A stretch of 64,000 nt of DNA from Bacteroidota bacterium. Lineage in GTDB: Bacteria; Bacteroidota; Bacteroidia; Bacteroidales; DTGW01. Below are positions 22,083-31,100 of this stretch, one piece after another. The stretch lies in contig JAKPQD010000309.1 in NCBI GenBank assembly GCA_029572965.1, positions 16,676 to 80,675 of the forward strand. The letters run 5' to 3'. Under the pieces are notes generated by a model. It had not been told where the DNA came from, ran no database searches, and saw only the letters and a list, made by a program, of their open reading frames with translations. Every line of letters begins with the position of its first letter. Positions within the stretch are counted from its first letter, which is position 1. The position numbers and the translations under genes were made by a program.

Positions 22083-22154
22083 AGCCATTGATGGGAATTG
22101 AACCCATGACCCCTTCCTTACCAAGGAAGTGCTCTACCCCTGAGCTACAACGGC
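22083..22154 (-). tRNA. tRNA-Thr (GGT anticodon)
   Basis: A 72-nt cloverleaf with acceptor GCCGTTG/CAATGGC, D-arm AGCTCAGGGGTAGAGC, anticodon stem-loop CTTCC-TTGGTAA-GGAAG and T-loop TTCAATT. CCA is not encoded. A degenerate copy lies directly upstream at 22165-22235. Confidence 0.96.
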
Positions 22155-22164
22155 ATTTTATTTT

Positions 22165-22235
22165 AGCCTTTTCACCCTTTGGAGACTTCCTTTTCCGAAT
22201 TTTCGGCATGCCCTTCCCCCCTGAGCTTAAATGGC
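22165..22235 (-). pseudogene. Decayed tRNA-Thr-like copy (tRNA pseudogene)
   Basis: On the minus strand these 71 nt begin GCCATTTAAGCTCAGGGG, identical at 15 of 18 positions to the 5' end of the neighbouring tRNA-Thr(GGT), and the total length differs by one base. The ends can still pair at six of seven acceptor positions (GCCATTT with AAAAGGC). The centre does not form a normal anticodon arm: a CCGAA-AA-TTCGG hairpin stands there instead, and no T-arm is recognisable. Most likely a duplicated, degenerated tRNA. Confidence 0.5.
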
Positions 22236-22293
22236 ACTTTTCATTTCTTCCGTTTTACTCATTTGCAGTATATAATACTACCTATAAGCTATG

Positions 22294-22366
22294 AGCGGGA
22301 GACGAGGCTCGAACCCGCGACCCTAACCTTGGAAGGGTTATGCTCTACCAACTGAGCTACTCCCGC
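22294..22366 (-). tRNA. tRNA-Gly (TCC anticodon)
   Basis: A 73-nt cloverleaf with acceptor GCGGGAG/CTCCCGC, D-arm AGCTCAGTTGGTAGAGC, anticodon stem-loop TAACC-CTTCCAA-GGTTA and T-loop TTCGAGC. CCA is not encoded. Confidence 0.96.
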
Positions 22367-22447
22367 ATATAATTGACAATTGAAAATTTATGATTGTTGA
22401 ATTGAATTTCAATTTTTAATCATTAATGGTCATTTATCAATCTTAAG

Positions 22448-22530
22448 TGGGGAGAGGAGGATTCGAACCTCCGAAGTCATCAGACAACAGATTTACAGTC
22501 TGCCCCATTTGGCCGCTCTGGAATCTCCCC
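22448..22530 (-). tRNA. tRNA-Tyr (GTA anticodon)
   Basis: An 83-nt class II tRNA with acceptor GGGGAGA/TCTCCCC, anticodon stem-loop CAGA-CTGTAAA-TCTG, a long variable arm and T-loop TTCGAAT. CCA is not encoded. Confidence 0.96.
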
Positions 22531-22545
22531 AATATTAATTAAATG

Positions 22546-22619
22546 AGCCGATGGACGGATTTGAACCCCCGACCTGCTGATTACAAATCAGCTGCTCTAA
22601 CCAGCTGAGCTACATCGGC
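22546..22619 (-). tRNA. tRNA-Thr (TGT anticodon)
   Basis: A 74-nt cloverleaf with acceptor GCCGATG/CATCGGC, D-arm AGCTCAGCTGGTTAGAGC, anticodon stem-loop GCTGA-TTTGTAA-TCAGC and T-loop TTCAAAT. It is the first tRNA after the promoter at 22718-22748. Confidence 0.96.
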
Positions 22620-22717
22620 AACATATCACATGATATAATGAATAATTTCAATGAACTATACAAACACTTGGCAATACTCCTTTTTTGCATTACCTATCCC
22701 CTTTTGTTTTGGGTTGG

Positions 22718-22748
22718 CAAATGTATAACTTTTTATTTACTATTCAAA
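22718..22748 (-). promoter_or_regulatory. Strong Bacteroidota promoter for the tRNA-tuf-rpoBC cluster
   Basis: On the minus strand TTTG (22745-22748) is followed after exactly 19 bp by TACATTTG (22718-22725), a full match to the -33/-7 consensus TTTG and TAnnTTTG. The start would be near 22711, about 90 bp before tRNA-Thr(TGT). Confidence 0.72.
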
Positions 22749-22767
22749 AAAAAACTAAGAATTTTTC

Positions 22768-23067
22768 TTATTCTCCTCTTTGTTTTTCCTTGAATTTTAC
22801 AAGTTGGGTTTTTAATGCATCAACACACTGGTCTGCAGCTTCTTCAAAAGTTCTGCATTGTTTTTTCGAAAAAAGATCATTGCCGGGTATTTCTACTTTC
22901 ATTTCAACAACCTTATTTTCGTCTTTCGAATCATTGTCCAGTTTTAGTATCACTTCGATACCAACAATGTTTTCATACAATTTTGCAAGCTTATCGGCTT
23001 TTTTTTCAATAAAATCGATAAGTTTCTGATCTGCATCAAAATGTAGGCTTTGTAGTTTTATTTTCAT
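22768..23067 (-). CDS. hpf: Ribosome hibernation-promoting factor, short form
   Basis: A 99-residue ribosome-binding protein of the HPF/RaiA (S30AE) family that inactivates ribosomes in stationary phase. It has the beta-alpha-beta-beta-beta-alpha pattern with FIEKKADKLAKLYENI and a C-terminal helix with FEEAADQCVDALKTQL. It lacks the C-terminal dimerisation domain of long HPFs. The start is 17 bp after the xerC stop, so it is the last gene of the rpsU-xerC-hpf operon. Confidence 0.93.
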   Translation of the reverse strand: MKIKLQSLHFDADQKLIDFIEKKADKLAKLYENIVGIEVILKLDNDSKDENKVVEMKVEIPGNDLFSKKQCRTFEEAADQCVDALKTQLVKFKEKQRGE

Positions 23068-23084
23068 AGCTCTTCCTCCGTTTT

Positions 23085-23957
23085 TTATGCCCGGGGATGG
23101 GCTTGTTTATAAATATTCGTTAACTTCTCAAATGTATTATGTGTATAAACTTCTGTTGCTGCTAAACTTGAATGCCCTAACAATTCTTTAATTGCATTAA
23201 GGTCTGCTCCATTATTCAGCATATGCGTGGCAAAAGTATGTCTTAAAACATGCGGGCTTTTTTTCTCAATACTAGTAACCATTTTCAGATAGGTGTTTAC
23301 CACCTGATAAATAGTACGCGGATTTAATTGTTTCCCTTTACTACTGCAAAATACAAAACCAGAATCTGCAACCCCTGACTCACTTTTCATTTTAAAATAT
23401 TCATTTAAATGTGAAACAAACTTTGGGGTTAATGGTATTATTCTTTCTTTGTTTCGTTTGCCAAGCACTTTAATGCATTGTTTGAAAAAATCAACATCTG
23501 AAGTTTTAAGGTTTATCAGTTCTGAAAGCCGAATGCCGGTATAATAAAACATTTCAATGATAATCTTATTCCGATACCCTTCAAATCCAACTTCAAAATA
23601 ATTATCCTCTAAAAGAGAGCCTATTTTTGATTCTTCAACAAACTGAGGTAAACTTTTTTTTGTTTTAAGCGCTTTAATCCCAATTACAGGGTTTTTAGCT
23701 ACTTTACCATTTTTCAACAAAAATTTAAAGAACGCTTTTAATGCTGTAAGTTTTCTATTTATTGACCTTGGCGATATTCCTGCATCATAAAGGCTGATTA
23801 TCCATTGCCGGACATCCTGCTGTTTTATGTTTTCAGGATTTTCACAATCAATGAAAAGAGAAAACTGCTGTAAATCATTATTATATGACAACACCGTATG
23901 AGACGAATATCGTTTTTCAAACTTTAAATAATTTAGATATTCATCAATGTACAGCAT
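23085..23957 (-). CDS. xerC: Tyrosine recombinase XerC-like
   Basis: Site-specific recombinase of 290 residues that would resolve chromosome dimers at dif. An N-terminal SAM-like DNA-binding domain (about 1-90) precedes the catalytic domain with the Arg in YTGIRLSEL, HVLRHTFATH (His and Arg), LLGHSSLAATEVYTH with the nucleophile Tyr. No mobile-element genes or att-like repeats surround it, and it lies between rpsU and hpf, a conserved Bacteroidota context; a phage integrase is therefore unlikely. XerC versus XerD cannot be separated by eye. Confidence 0.9.
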   Translation of the reverse strand: MLYIDEYLNYLKFEKRYSSHTVLSYNNDLQQFSLFIDCENPENIKQQDVRQWIISLYDAGISPRSINRKLTALKAFFKFLLKNGKVAKNPVIGIKALKTKKSLPQFVEESKIGSLLEDNYFEVGFEGYRNKIIIEMFYYTGIRLSELINLKTSDVDFFKQCIKVLGKRNKERIIPLTPKFVSHLNEYFKMKSESGVADSGFVFCSSKGKQLNPRTIYQVVNTYLKMVTSIEKKSPHVLRHTFATHMLNNGADLNAIKELLGHSSLAATEVYTHNTFEKLTNIYKQAHPRA

Positions 23958-23993
23958 ATAACAGTTTTAAATGAAAAAACTGCAAGCTGGATG

Positions 23994-24185
23994 TTACTCG
24001 TCTAATGCTTGCATTTTTTGTCTGTAGATAGCGCGTATTATTTCCTGCCTTTTTTCTACTGAAGGTTTGGTGAAGAATTGACGCTCACGAAGTTCTTTAA
24101 CAGTTCCTGTTTTTTCAAACTTACGTTTGAATTTTTTGAGTGCACGTTCAAGGTTTTCACCTTCTTTAATAGGTACGATAATCAT
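23994..24185 (-). CDS. rpsU: 30S ribosomal protein S21
   Basis: Small-subunit protein of 63 residues, rich in Lys, Arg and Glu, with the S21 pattern ENLERALKKFKRKFEKTGTVKELRERQFF. It is the first gene of the rpsU-xerC-hpf operon, with a promoter match just upstream. The basic C terminus and length are normal for the phylum. Confidence 0.95.
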   Translation of the reverse strand: MIIVPIKEGENLERALKKFKRKFEKTGTVKELRERQFFTKPSVEKRQEIIRAIYRQKMQALDE

Positions 24186-24210
24186 ATTTTGTCTTTTTAA
24201 AAATGAGCGG

Positions 24211-24242
24211 CAAATTTATTGAATTGAAAATTATTTATCAAA
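24211..24242 (-). promoter_or_regulatory. Promoter for rpsU-xerC-hpf
   Basis: On the minus strand TTTG (24239-24242), 20 bp, then TAAATTTG (24211-24218) match the Bacteroidota -33/-7 consensus. The -7 element ends 25 bp before the rpsU start, implying a short leader. Confidence 0.65.
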
Positions 24243-24340
24243 TTTTTTTTTTGTTATTTAAAAATAAGCTAAGGTTTCTCAACTTTGTATAAAGTTACAA
24301 CAATTTTAATAAAAAGCCGATTAAAAAAAGGGCTAATTAA

Positions 24341-26143
24341 CTACATCCTTTCGGGGACATCAATACCTAAAAGCTTCATTCCATAACCAATTGCCTGAGA
24401 AACCTGTTGGGACAATGCAAATCGTAAACTCTTGACCGCAATATCTGCTTCTTTGAGAATTGGGCAATCGTGATAAAATTGGTTGTATTCTTTTGCAAGA
24501 TCATAACAATAATTTGCAATAATAGCCGGAGAAAATTCTTTGGCTGCTTCTTGCACCACCATTGGAAAATCGTAAAGCAGTTTAACCAGTTCTTTTTCTT
24601 TGTCTCCCATGTTTACAGCAGAAGCTTGTTTTAAATCAAAAACAATTTGGGCATCGGCGGCTTTTCGAAGTATTGATTTGATTCGGGCATAAGTGTATTG
24701 AATAAATGGCCCGGTATTGCCATTGAAATCAATGGATTCTTTGGGATCAAAAACCATATTTTTCTTAGGATCTACTTTGAGAATAAAGTATTTCAAGGCT
24801 CCCAACCCAATGATATTAAGAGTTTTATTTATATCTTCAGCGGATAAGCCTTCTAATTTGCCAAGTTCTTCAGACATTTGGCGGGCAGTACTAATCATCT
24901 CGTCCATCAAATCATCTGCATCAACAACGGTTCCTTCGCGAGACTTCATCTTACCTTCAGGCAACTCAACCATGCCATAAGATAAATGAAATATTTTATC
25001 GGCCCAGTCAAAGCCCATTTTCCCTAAAACGATGGCAAGAGCTTGAAAATGGTAGTTTTGCTCATTTCCTACAACATAAATATGGCTATCTATATGATAT
25101 TGTTCAAATCTTTGATGGGCAGTACCTATATCCTGGGTCATGTACACAGATGTTCCGTCAGAACGCAGCAGTACCTTATGGTCAAGCCCTTTTTCAGTCA
25201 AATCGGCCCAAACAGAGCCGTCTTCCTTTTTGTACAACAGACCTTTGGTCAAGGCATCAAGCACTATTTGTTTTCCTAATAAATATGTTTGAGATTCGTA
25301 GTAAAGACGGTCAAAATCAACACCCAGTCGTTTGTATGTTTCATCAAATCCGTTATACACCCATTGGTTCATCATCCGCCAAACAGAAAGGACTTCTTCT
25401 TCTCCCGCTTCCCACTTTCTCAACATTTCTTGAGCTTCAAGGAGAATGGGGGCCTGTTTTTTAGCTTCTTCTTCAGTCATGCCTTGGGACATCAGCTCTT
25501 TAGTCTGGGCTTTATATTCCTGGTCGAAACGGACATAATAATCACCGACTAAATGGTCACCTTTAATCCCGGTAGATTCGGGAGTTGCCCCATTGCCAAA
25601 TTTTTGCCAGGCAAGCATTGACTTACAAATATGGATACCCCTGTCGTTGATAAGGTTTACCTTCAACACTTCGTTGCCAGTAGCTTTTAAGATATTGGCA
25701 ACAGCATATCCAAGAAGATTGTTACGAATATGACCTAAGTGCAAAGGTTTATTAGTATTTGGCGAAGAATATTCAACCATAATTTTTTTAGGAGAGGATG
25801 TATGAAAAAGTTGCCCCCCTTCTAAACCCTTGGTTAAATAAATATCTTCAAGAAAAGAAAACCAGTATTGTTTACTAATTTCAATGTTTAAAAAACCTTT
25901 GATAACATTAAACCCTTCAACAAGCTCAAAATGCTGAACAAGGTAATTGCCCAGGTCATTTGCCGTTTGTTCCGGACCTTTACCAGAAAATTTCAACAAA
26001 GGAAATACAACAATAGTGATATCTCCCTTAAAATCTTTACGGGTTTTCTGGATTTGCACAAAATTTGGCTCAATGCTTTTATTGTATAAAGATCCGACAG
26101 CTTTAATAACCGATGCAACCAGGTTACTTTCGATTTTTTCCAT
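24341..26143 (-). CDS. argS: Arginyl-tRNA synthetase
   Basis: Class I aminoacyl-tRNA synthetase, 600 residues, that charges tRNA-Arg. Seen: the N-terminal Add-1 domain, HIGH-type motif HLGHIRN after SSPNTNKPL, a KMSKS-like MKSREGTV, and the C-terminal DALR anticodon-binding domain. The frame is intact. The gene is divergent from the SIS-domain gene, with a -7-like element at 26164-26171. Confidence 0.98.
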   Translation of the reverse strand: MEKIESNLVASVIKAVGSLYNKSIEPNFVQIQKTRKDFKGDITIVVFPLLKFSGKGPEQTANDLGNYLVQHFELVEGFNVIKGFLNIEISKQYWFSFLEDIYLTKGLEGGQLFHTSSPKKIMVEYSSPNTNKPLHLGHIRNNLLGYAVANILKATGNEVLKVNLINDRGIHICKSMLAWQKFGNGATPESTGIKGDHLVGDYYVRFDQEYKAQTKELMSQGMTEEEAKKQAPILLEAQEMLRKWEAGEEEVLSVWRMMNQWVYNGFDETYKRLGVDFDRLYYESQTYLLGKQIVLDALTKGLLYKKEDGSVWADLTEKGLDHKVLLRSDGTSVYMTQDIGTAHQRFEQYHIDSHIYVVGNEQNYHFQALAIVLGKMGFDWADKIFHLSYGMVELPEGKMKSREGTVVDADDLMDEMISTARQMSEELGKLEGLSAEDINKTLNIIGLGALKYFILKVDPKKNMVFDPKESIDFNGNTGPFIQYTYARIKSILRKAADAQIVFDLKQASAVNMGDKEKELVKLLYDFPMVVQEAAKEFSPAIIANYCYDLAKEYNQFYHDCPILKEADIAVKSLRFALSQQVSQAIGYGMKLLGIDVPERM

Positions 26144-26163
26144 TCAACAAAAATTTTGAACGG

Positions 26164-26171
26164 CAAAGATA
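26164..26171 (-). promoter_or_regulatory. Putative -7 element (TATCTTTG) for argS
   Basis: The minus strand reads TATCTTTGCCG, a good TAnnTTTG match 20 bp before the argS start. A -33 TTTG at the right distance was not found. Confidence 0.5.
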
Positions 26172-26226
26172 AGGAAAGTTGAAAAAGTGCATAATAGTTT
26201 TTGTGGTACAAAAAAACGAAAGACAT

Positions 26227-26257
26227 TTTGATAATTGAAAAAATGGCAATAACATTG
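26227..26257 (+). promoter_or_regulatory. Promoter for the SIS-domain gene
   Basis: TTTG (26227-26230), 19 bp, then TAACATTG (26250-26257), one mismatch from TAnnTTTG. Start near 26264, about 11 bp before the ATG, so the transcript would have a very short leader. Confidence 0.55.
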
Positions 26258-26274
26258 CTTCAAATTTTGGATAA

Positions 26275-26886
26275 ATGATAAACGAGATAAAACAAATACT
26301 TGAGCACGAAGCAAAATCAATATTAAACATCCCTATTGACAGCTGCTATGAAAAAGCCATTGATCTGATTTATGAAAGAGTACATGTAAAAAGAGGTAAA
26401 CTTGTGGCCAGTGGCATGGGCAAAGCGGGCCAGATAGCATTGAACATGGCTACAACTTTTAGTTCGACTGGTACACCTGCAGTATTTTTGCACCCTTCGG
26501 AAGCTCAGCATGGCGATTTGGGGATTATTCAGGAGAATGATATTCTTATATTAATTTCAAATTCAGGCAAAACCAGAGAAATTATAGAACTAACACATTT
26601 GGCAAGGCGTTTACAACCGGGCATTCCTATTATCCTTATCACAGGAAATCCAAATGGGGAGCTAAGTTCAGAAGCAGAGGTGACTTTATCTACAGGCAAC
26701 CCGAAGGAAGTATGTATATTGGGGCTTACCCCCACAACCTCAACCACTGCCATGACTGTGATAGGCGATGTTTTGGTAGTGCAATTGATGAAAAAGATTA
26801 ACTTTACTGCCGAGGATTATGCAAAACGCCATCATGGAGGGTACTTGGGAGTTCTTTCACGCAAACAATCCACAGAGGATAAATAA
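26275..26886 (+). CDS. SIS-domain sugar-phosphate isomerase-like protein (KdsD-like, no CBS domains)
   Basis: A 203-residue cytoplasmic protein consisting of one SIS (sugar isomerase) domain. Motifs GKLVASGMGKAGQIA, FLHPSEAQHGDLG, ISNSGKTREI and LGLTPTTSTTAM closely resemble the N-terminal domain of arabinose-5-phosphate isomerases (KdsD/KpsF/GutQ). Those enzymes usually carry two C-terminal CBS domains (about 320 residues); here the protein ends after the SIS domain with HHGGYLG. It could be a CBS-less KdsD, supplying lipopolysaccharide Kdo, or another SIS isomerase. The following gene starts 12 bp on. Confidence 0.82.
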   Translation: MINEIKQILEHEAKSILNIPIDSCYEKAIDLIYERVHVKRGKLVASGMGKAGQIALNMATTFSSTGTPAVFLHPSEAQHGDLGIIQENDILILISNSGKTREIIELTHLARRLQPGIPIILITGNPNGELSSEAEVTLSTGNPKEVCILGLTPTTSTTAMTVIGDVLVVQLMKKINFTAEDYAKRHHGGYLGVLSRKQSTEDK

Positions 26887-26898
26887 ATAATTTAAGCA

Positions 26899-27417
26899 AT
26901 GAATATAACTGAATGGATTATAATAATTAGCTTTTTCATTATTGTTTCTGGCACAAACATCTACCTGGTCTGGCTTTTTCTTCGTAATGCAGAAAAAAAC
27001 AGAAAGGTGGAGTTGTTATTAAAGACTCATGAAATGATGATGCCTTTGCGTTTGCAGGCATACGAAAGGCTTATATTATTTCTTGAACGTATTTCAATAG
27101 ACATGTTGCTTACACGTCATAGCAGAAGTGGTATTACCAGCAGACAATTACATACTGAATTATTAAGTTCAATAAGAAAAGAATTTGAACACAATATTTC
27201 GCAACAATTATATGTATCGGCAAAGGCTTGGGAGATGATTAAAAATGCCCGCGCTGAGATAGTGAAAATTATCAATCTTGCTGCTGAAAGTACTGACCCT
27301 AAAGCTCCGGGCATTGACTTAAGTAAAAAAATATTAGAAGATATCAGTAATATAGATAAATTACCTTTGCAAAAGGCTATAGACTATATAAAACAAGAGG
27401 CTAAAGAGATTTTTTAA
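26899..27417 (+). CDS. Membrane-anchored protein of unknown function
   Basis: A 172-residue protein with one N-terminal transmembrane helix (about residues 5-28), a short Arg/Lys-rich cytoplasmic flank, then a mainly helical soluble domain with the segment LRLQAYERLILFLERI. No enzyme motif was found. It is similar in shape to small conserved proteins common in Bacteroidota, but no named family is assigned. It follows the SIS-domain gene by 12 bp and is probably cotranscribed; rplS follows about 90 bp later. Confidence 0.65.
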   Translation: MNITEWIIIISFFIIVSGTNIYLVWLFLRNAEKNRKVELLLKTHEMMMPLRLQAYERLILFLERISIDMLLTRHSRSGITSRQLHTELLSSIRKEFEHNISQQLYVSAKAWEMIKNARAEIVKIINLAAESTDPKAPGIDLSKKILEDISNIDKLPLQKAIDYIKQEAKEIF

Positions 27418-27506
27418 GAAATTTCTTTTTATTGCTCTTTATATTAAAAAATATTTGTAATATTGCAGCCTATTTTTCAGAGCAAAAACGATAAAAATTT
27501 ACGATA

Positions 27507-27860
27507 ATGGACTTGATGAACATTGTAAAAGAAAACCTGGCTGCAAAAACTGAGTTTCCAGCATTTAAAAGTGGCGATACCATTACTGTTCACTATAAAA
27601 TTAAAGAAGGTAACAAAGAACGTATCCAGCAATATAAAGGAGTGGTTATTCAGAAAAAGGGAACAGGCCATACAGCAACATTTACTGTAAGAAAAATGTC
27701 AGGAAACATTGGTGTAGAAAGAATTTTTCCTATTGCATCTGCTTTTATTGATAAAATTGAACTTAATAAAGTAGGTAAAGTACGCAGGGCACGTATTTAC
27801 TATTTAAGGGATTTAACTGGTAAGAAGGCCCGTATTCAGGAAAAAAGAGCTATTCAATAA
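27507..27860 (+). CDS. rplS: 50S ribosomal protein L19
   Basis: Large-subunit ribosomal protein of 117 residues located at the 30S-50S interface. Visible motifs: [45 protein letters not shown] and [10 protein letters not shown]. Length and sequence are normal. A terminator follows within 12 bases. A TAATATTG sequence at 27458-27465 is one mismatch from the -7 consensus and may be its promoter. Confidence 0.98.
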   Translation: MDLMNIVKENLAAKTEFPAFKSGDTITVHYKIKEGNKERIQQYKGVVIQKKGTGHTATFTVRKMSGNIGVERIFPIASAFIDKIELNKVGKVRRARIYYLRDLTGKKARIQEKRAIQ

Positions 27861-27871
27861 CTATTATAAAC

Positions 27872-27904
27872 AAAAAAAGCCAACCAAGAGTTGGCTTTTT
27901 TTTT
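27872..27904 (+). terminator. Terminator after rplS
   Basis: A perfect stem (AAAAAAAGCCAAC with GTTGGCTTTTTTT, loop CAAGA) followed by a T-run lies 12 bases past the rplS stop. Confidence 0.88.
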
Positions 27905-27944
27905 GCCCAAAAACGAGATATAAACTACAAATATATTGTTTGAA

Positions 27945-28110
27945 TAAGACAAATGCCAGTAAAATCAGGTTTTCTTGATAAAAAGAAATGTTAAAAAGCT
28001 GGCATTAGGGGGAGACATTACCTATCTTAGTATCAGAAAGCAAGCTTGCTATACAGAGAAAGCTGACGAGAGCTTAAGAAGGCTTATCTAAGCCAACAGT
28101 ATTTGTAAAA
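27945..28110 (+). ncRNA. Structured gene-free stretch, candidate small RNA
   Basis: No ORF is supported between rplS and the convergent glycogen gene. The stretch holds several inverted repeats: AATGCCAG/CTGGCATT (27952-27959 with 27999-28006) enclosing ATCAGG-TTTT-CTTGAT, the palindrome AGCAAGCTTGCT, AAGCT/AGCTT, and GGCTTA-TC-TAAGCC. A strong hairpin with a T-run follows at 28115-28160. This could be a plus-strand non-coding RNA. No named RNA family was recognised and expression is unproven; the alternative is a remnant. Confidence 0.35.
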
Positions 28111-28114
28111 AATG

Positions 28115-28160
28115 AAACACCGTCTGCCCCCTGCAAGGGGAAATTTCAGACGGTGTTTTT
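28115..28160. terminator. Large hairpin terminator, probably bidirectional
   Basis: Arms AAACACCGTCTG (28115-28126) and CAGACGGTGTTT (28147-28158) enclose an inner CCCCTGCAAGGGG-type hairpin. T-rich stretches follow in both directions. It lies 27 bp after the stop of the minus-strand synthase-phosphorylase gene and could also end any plus-strand RNA from 27945. Confidence 0.75.
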
Positions 28161-28186
28161 CTTATGCGGGATTTTTAGATAATCTG

Positions 28187-31100
28187 CTATTCGAGCCATC
28201 GCACATAATTGAAATCTTGTCTGTGTGGCAACTCAGGATGTTTTGGGAATAGCCTTATTCCATATTCATATACCCCTGTTTTTTGGGGCCGCATTTCAAT
28301 ACGATATTGAGCAATTTGTCCATCATATTTGACCAATTCAAATTCTTGGCAATAAGAAACTTTAGGTTTGCTTTCGTCTCCAACCAAATCAGCTAAAACA
28401 AGTTCAACGCCAATATCTTCTGGAGCAAGTTCATTAAGGTCAAGTTCTATTTGGGCCACATAACTATTGCCAAGGCTAATTGCTTCGCGGGAAACATCTG
28501 GAATATTGGTACTAACCACCTCGATGCTTTCCCAACTTGAACGGACTTTCTTTTTCCAACGAGCCATTTCTTTAGCTAACTGATAGTCGTTGGCTTGCAC
28601 TTTAAGCGTACGGTCGTAAAGCTTTGTATAAAATTTAGTATTGTAATCTTCTAACTGGCGGCTCATGGTAAAGTGACTGGCTACTTTTTCGATAGAGTTT
28701 TTAATATACTGAACCCACCCATTGGGGAGCCCATTTTCATCTCTGAAATAAAAAAGTGGGGCTATTTCATTTTCAATCAGGTTATAAATTGTTTCGGCAT
28801 CCAATTGATCCTGATAAGCATTATTTTGATATGTTACTTCTTCAGGCAAAGCCCAACCTGCACCATCAACATAACCTTCTGCCCACCATCCATCAAGGAC
28901 GCTAAAGTGTAAAACACCGTTCATAACAGCTTTTTCGCCACTTGTACCAGAAGCTTCTAATGGTCTTGTTGGGGTATTGAGCCAAATATCGACCCCTTGA
29001 ACCAATATTTTAGCAAGCTTCATGTCGTAATTAGGTATAAAAATAATTTTTCCAACAAATTGCGGTTTTTTACTAATTTCAGAAATCAGTTTTATCAAAT
29101 CTTGTCCAGCTTTATCATGGGGATGAGCTTTGCCAGCAAATACAAACTGCACTGGCATCGATGGATTATTTACAATACGCGACAATCTTTCAATATCGTT
29201 AAATAAAAGATGTGCCCTTTTGTATGTAGCAAAACGCCTTGCAAAACCAATGGTAAGGTTGTGTTTGTTTAAACGGTCGCACATTTCTACTACCATTTTT
29301 GGATTTTCCAGACGTTTAATTGCAGCATCTTTGAGCCTGTCTTTTATATAATCGACCAATATTTGACGTTGAGAGTTTCGAATTTTCCAAATGTTACTAT
29401 TGGGTACTTGTTGAATTTTAGCCCAGGTTTCAAACTTTGTTTGCTTTTCAAAAAAATCATCTCCAAAAGTGCTTTTGTATAACTCCATCCAAGGACGAGC
29501 TGTCCAGGTAGGCATATGCACTCCATTGGTTACAAATCCTATGTTTAATTCTTCGGCGGCATAACCACGGTACATGTCATGAAAAATTTCCTGGCTAACA
29601 CGTCCATGAAGCTCGCTTACCCCGTTTATCTCTTGAGAAAGGTTAGCAGCAAGCACGCTCATGGAAAATTTTTCAGAAGGATTATCAGGATGGGCCTTGC
29701 CAAGAGCCATAAACTGTAACCATGATATTTTGAGGCGTTTAGGATAATGCCCCATATACGTACGCATCATACTTTCGTCAAAAGCATCGTGTCCGGCAGG
29801 AACCGGGGTATGAGTGGTGAATAACTGAGAAGATCGAACCAATTCAAGCCCTTCTGCAAAGGTAAGGTTTTGGTCAACTATATATTTTCTTAGCCTTTCG
29901 ACCCCAATAAAAGCTGCATGGCCTTCGTTGCAATGAAATAAATCCGGACTGATACCCAGTGTATCCAAAGCCCTGATACCTCCAACGCCAAGCAACAATT
30001 CTTGTTTAAAGCGGTTGTCCCAGTCTCCTCCATACAAATGATGGGTAATACTGCGGTCTTGTTCGATATTATCTTCAAAATCGGTATCAAGCAAGAACAA
30101 AGGGATACGGCCAACACTTAATCGCCAAATACGAGCAATAAGAGGCCTCCCGGGAAGGTTGATGTGTATGGTCAACCATTGTCCATTGGCATCGCGTACA
30201 GGCTGAACAGGAGTTTGAGAAAATTTTTGAGATTCATATTGGGCTATCTGGTCGCCATGTTCAGAAATTACTTGTTTGAAATATCCATATCTGTATAACA
30301 AACCAACTCCAATAATATCAATATTGGCATCGCTGGCCTCTTTAAGATAATCGCCAGCTAAAACCCCAAGTCCTCCTGAATACAACTTAATAGAGTCATG
30401 CAAACCGTATTCCATTGAAAAATAGGCTATTTTGGGGCCAACTTTACATGGTTTGTTTTGATATTCAAGAAACTTATTATAAATGTCATTAAGTTTTTTG
30501 AGAAAAACAACGTCTTTTGAAAGCTTCAAGATCTTCTCGTAAGGAATAAGATCTAACAAGACTATAGGATTTTCATCGCTTTTAACCCACAATTCGGGGT
30601 CAATAGACCTGAATAGGTCAATAGCGTCATAATTCCAGCTCCACCAAAGGTTTTTAGATAATTCTTCCAAAGCGTGAAGTTCTTCTGGAATATTTTTTTG
30701 AACAAGGAGACGTTTCCATACAGGGTCATTAGTTACTGAAAATTTTTCAGCAGCGGTAAGGGTTTCGATTTTTTCAGTTTCAGCAATTGTGCTTGTTCGT
30801 TCTTGAACTTTACTTAAGGCAATCTCATAGGCTTTTAGGTAATATGAAACCAAGTTTTTCCATAAAGCGGTACGAGACATTTCAAAAGAAAGATTACGGG
30901 CATTTTCTACCTGTTCGGCATTAAGGTTAGAAAATTTCAATATCTGTCCTGCAATTTGGTGAGTAACCTCAGCATCATTTATATCGGTGCGTTCAATAAC
31001 AGTAACTGCATTTTCAGAACTCATAGAAAGCTGCTTTATCCATAAGCCAAAGCCTGCCAATGAGGTTGTAATTGTAGGTACTTTAAAAGCAATACTTTCG

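Noticed and set aside
23085..23957. Tyrosine recombinase read as a phage or island integrase
   Set aside because: It lies between rpsU and hpf with short spacing in a conserved Bacteroidota operon, and no att-like duplication or cargo is near, although tRNA genes are close by.
27945..28160. The structured stretch read as a known RNA such as RNase P, tmRNA or SRP RNA
   Set aside because: It is too short for RNase P or tmRNA and lacks their conserved core motifs; SRP RNA's conserved apical loop was not seen. A 6S-like RNA could not be judged by eye.
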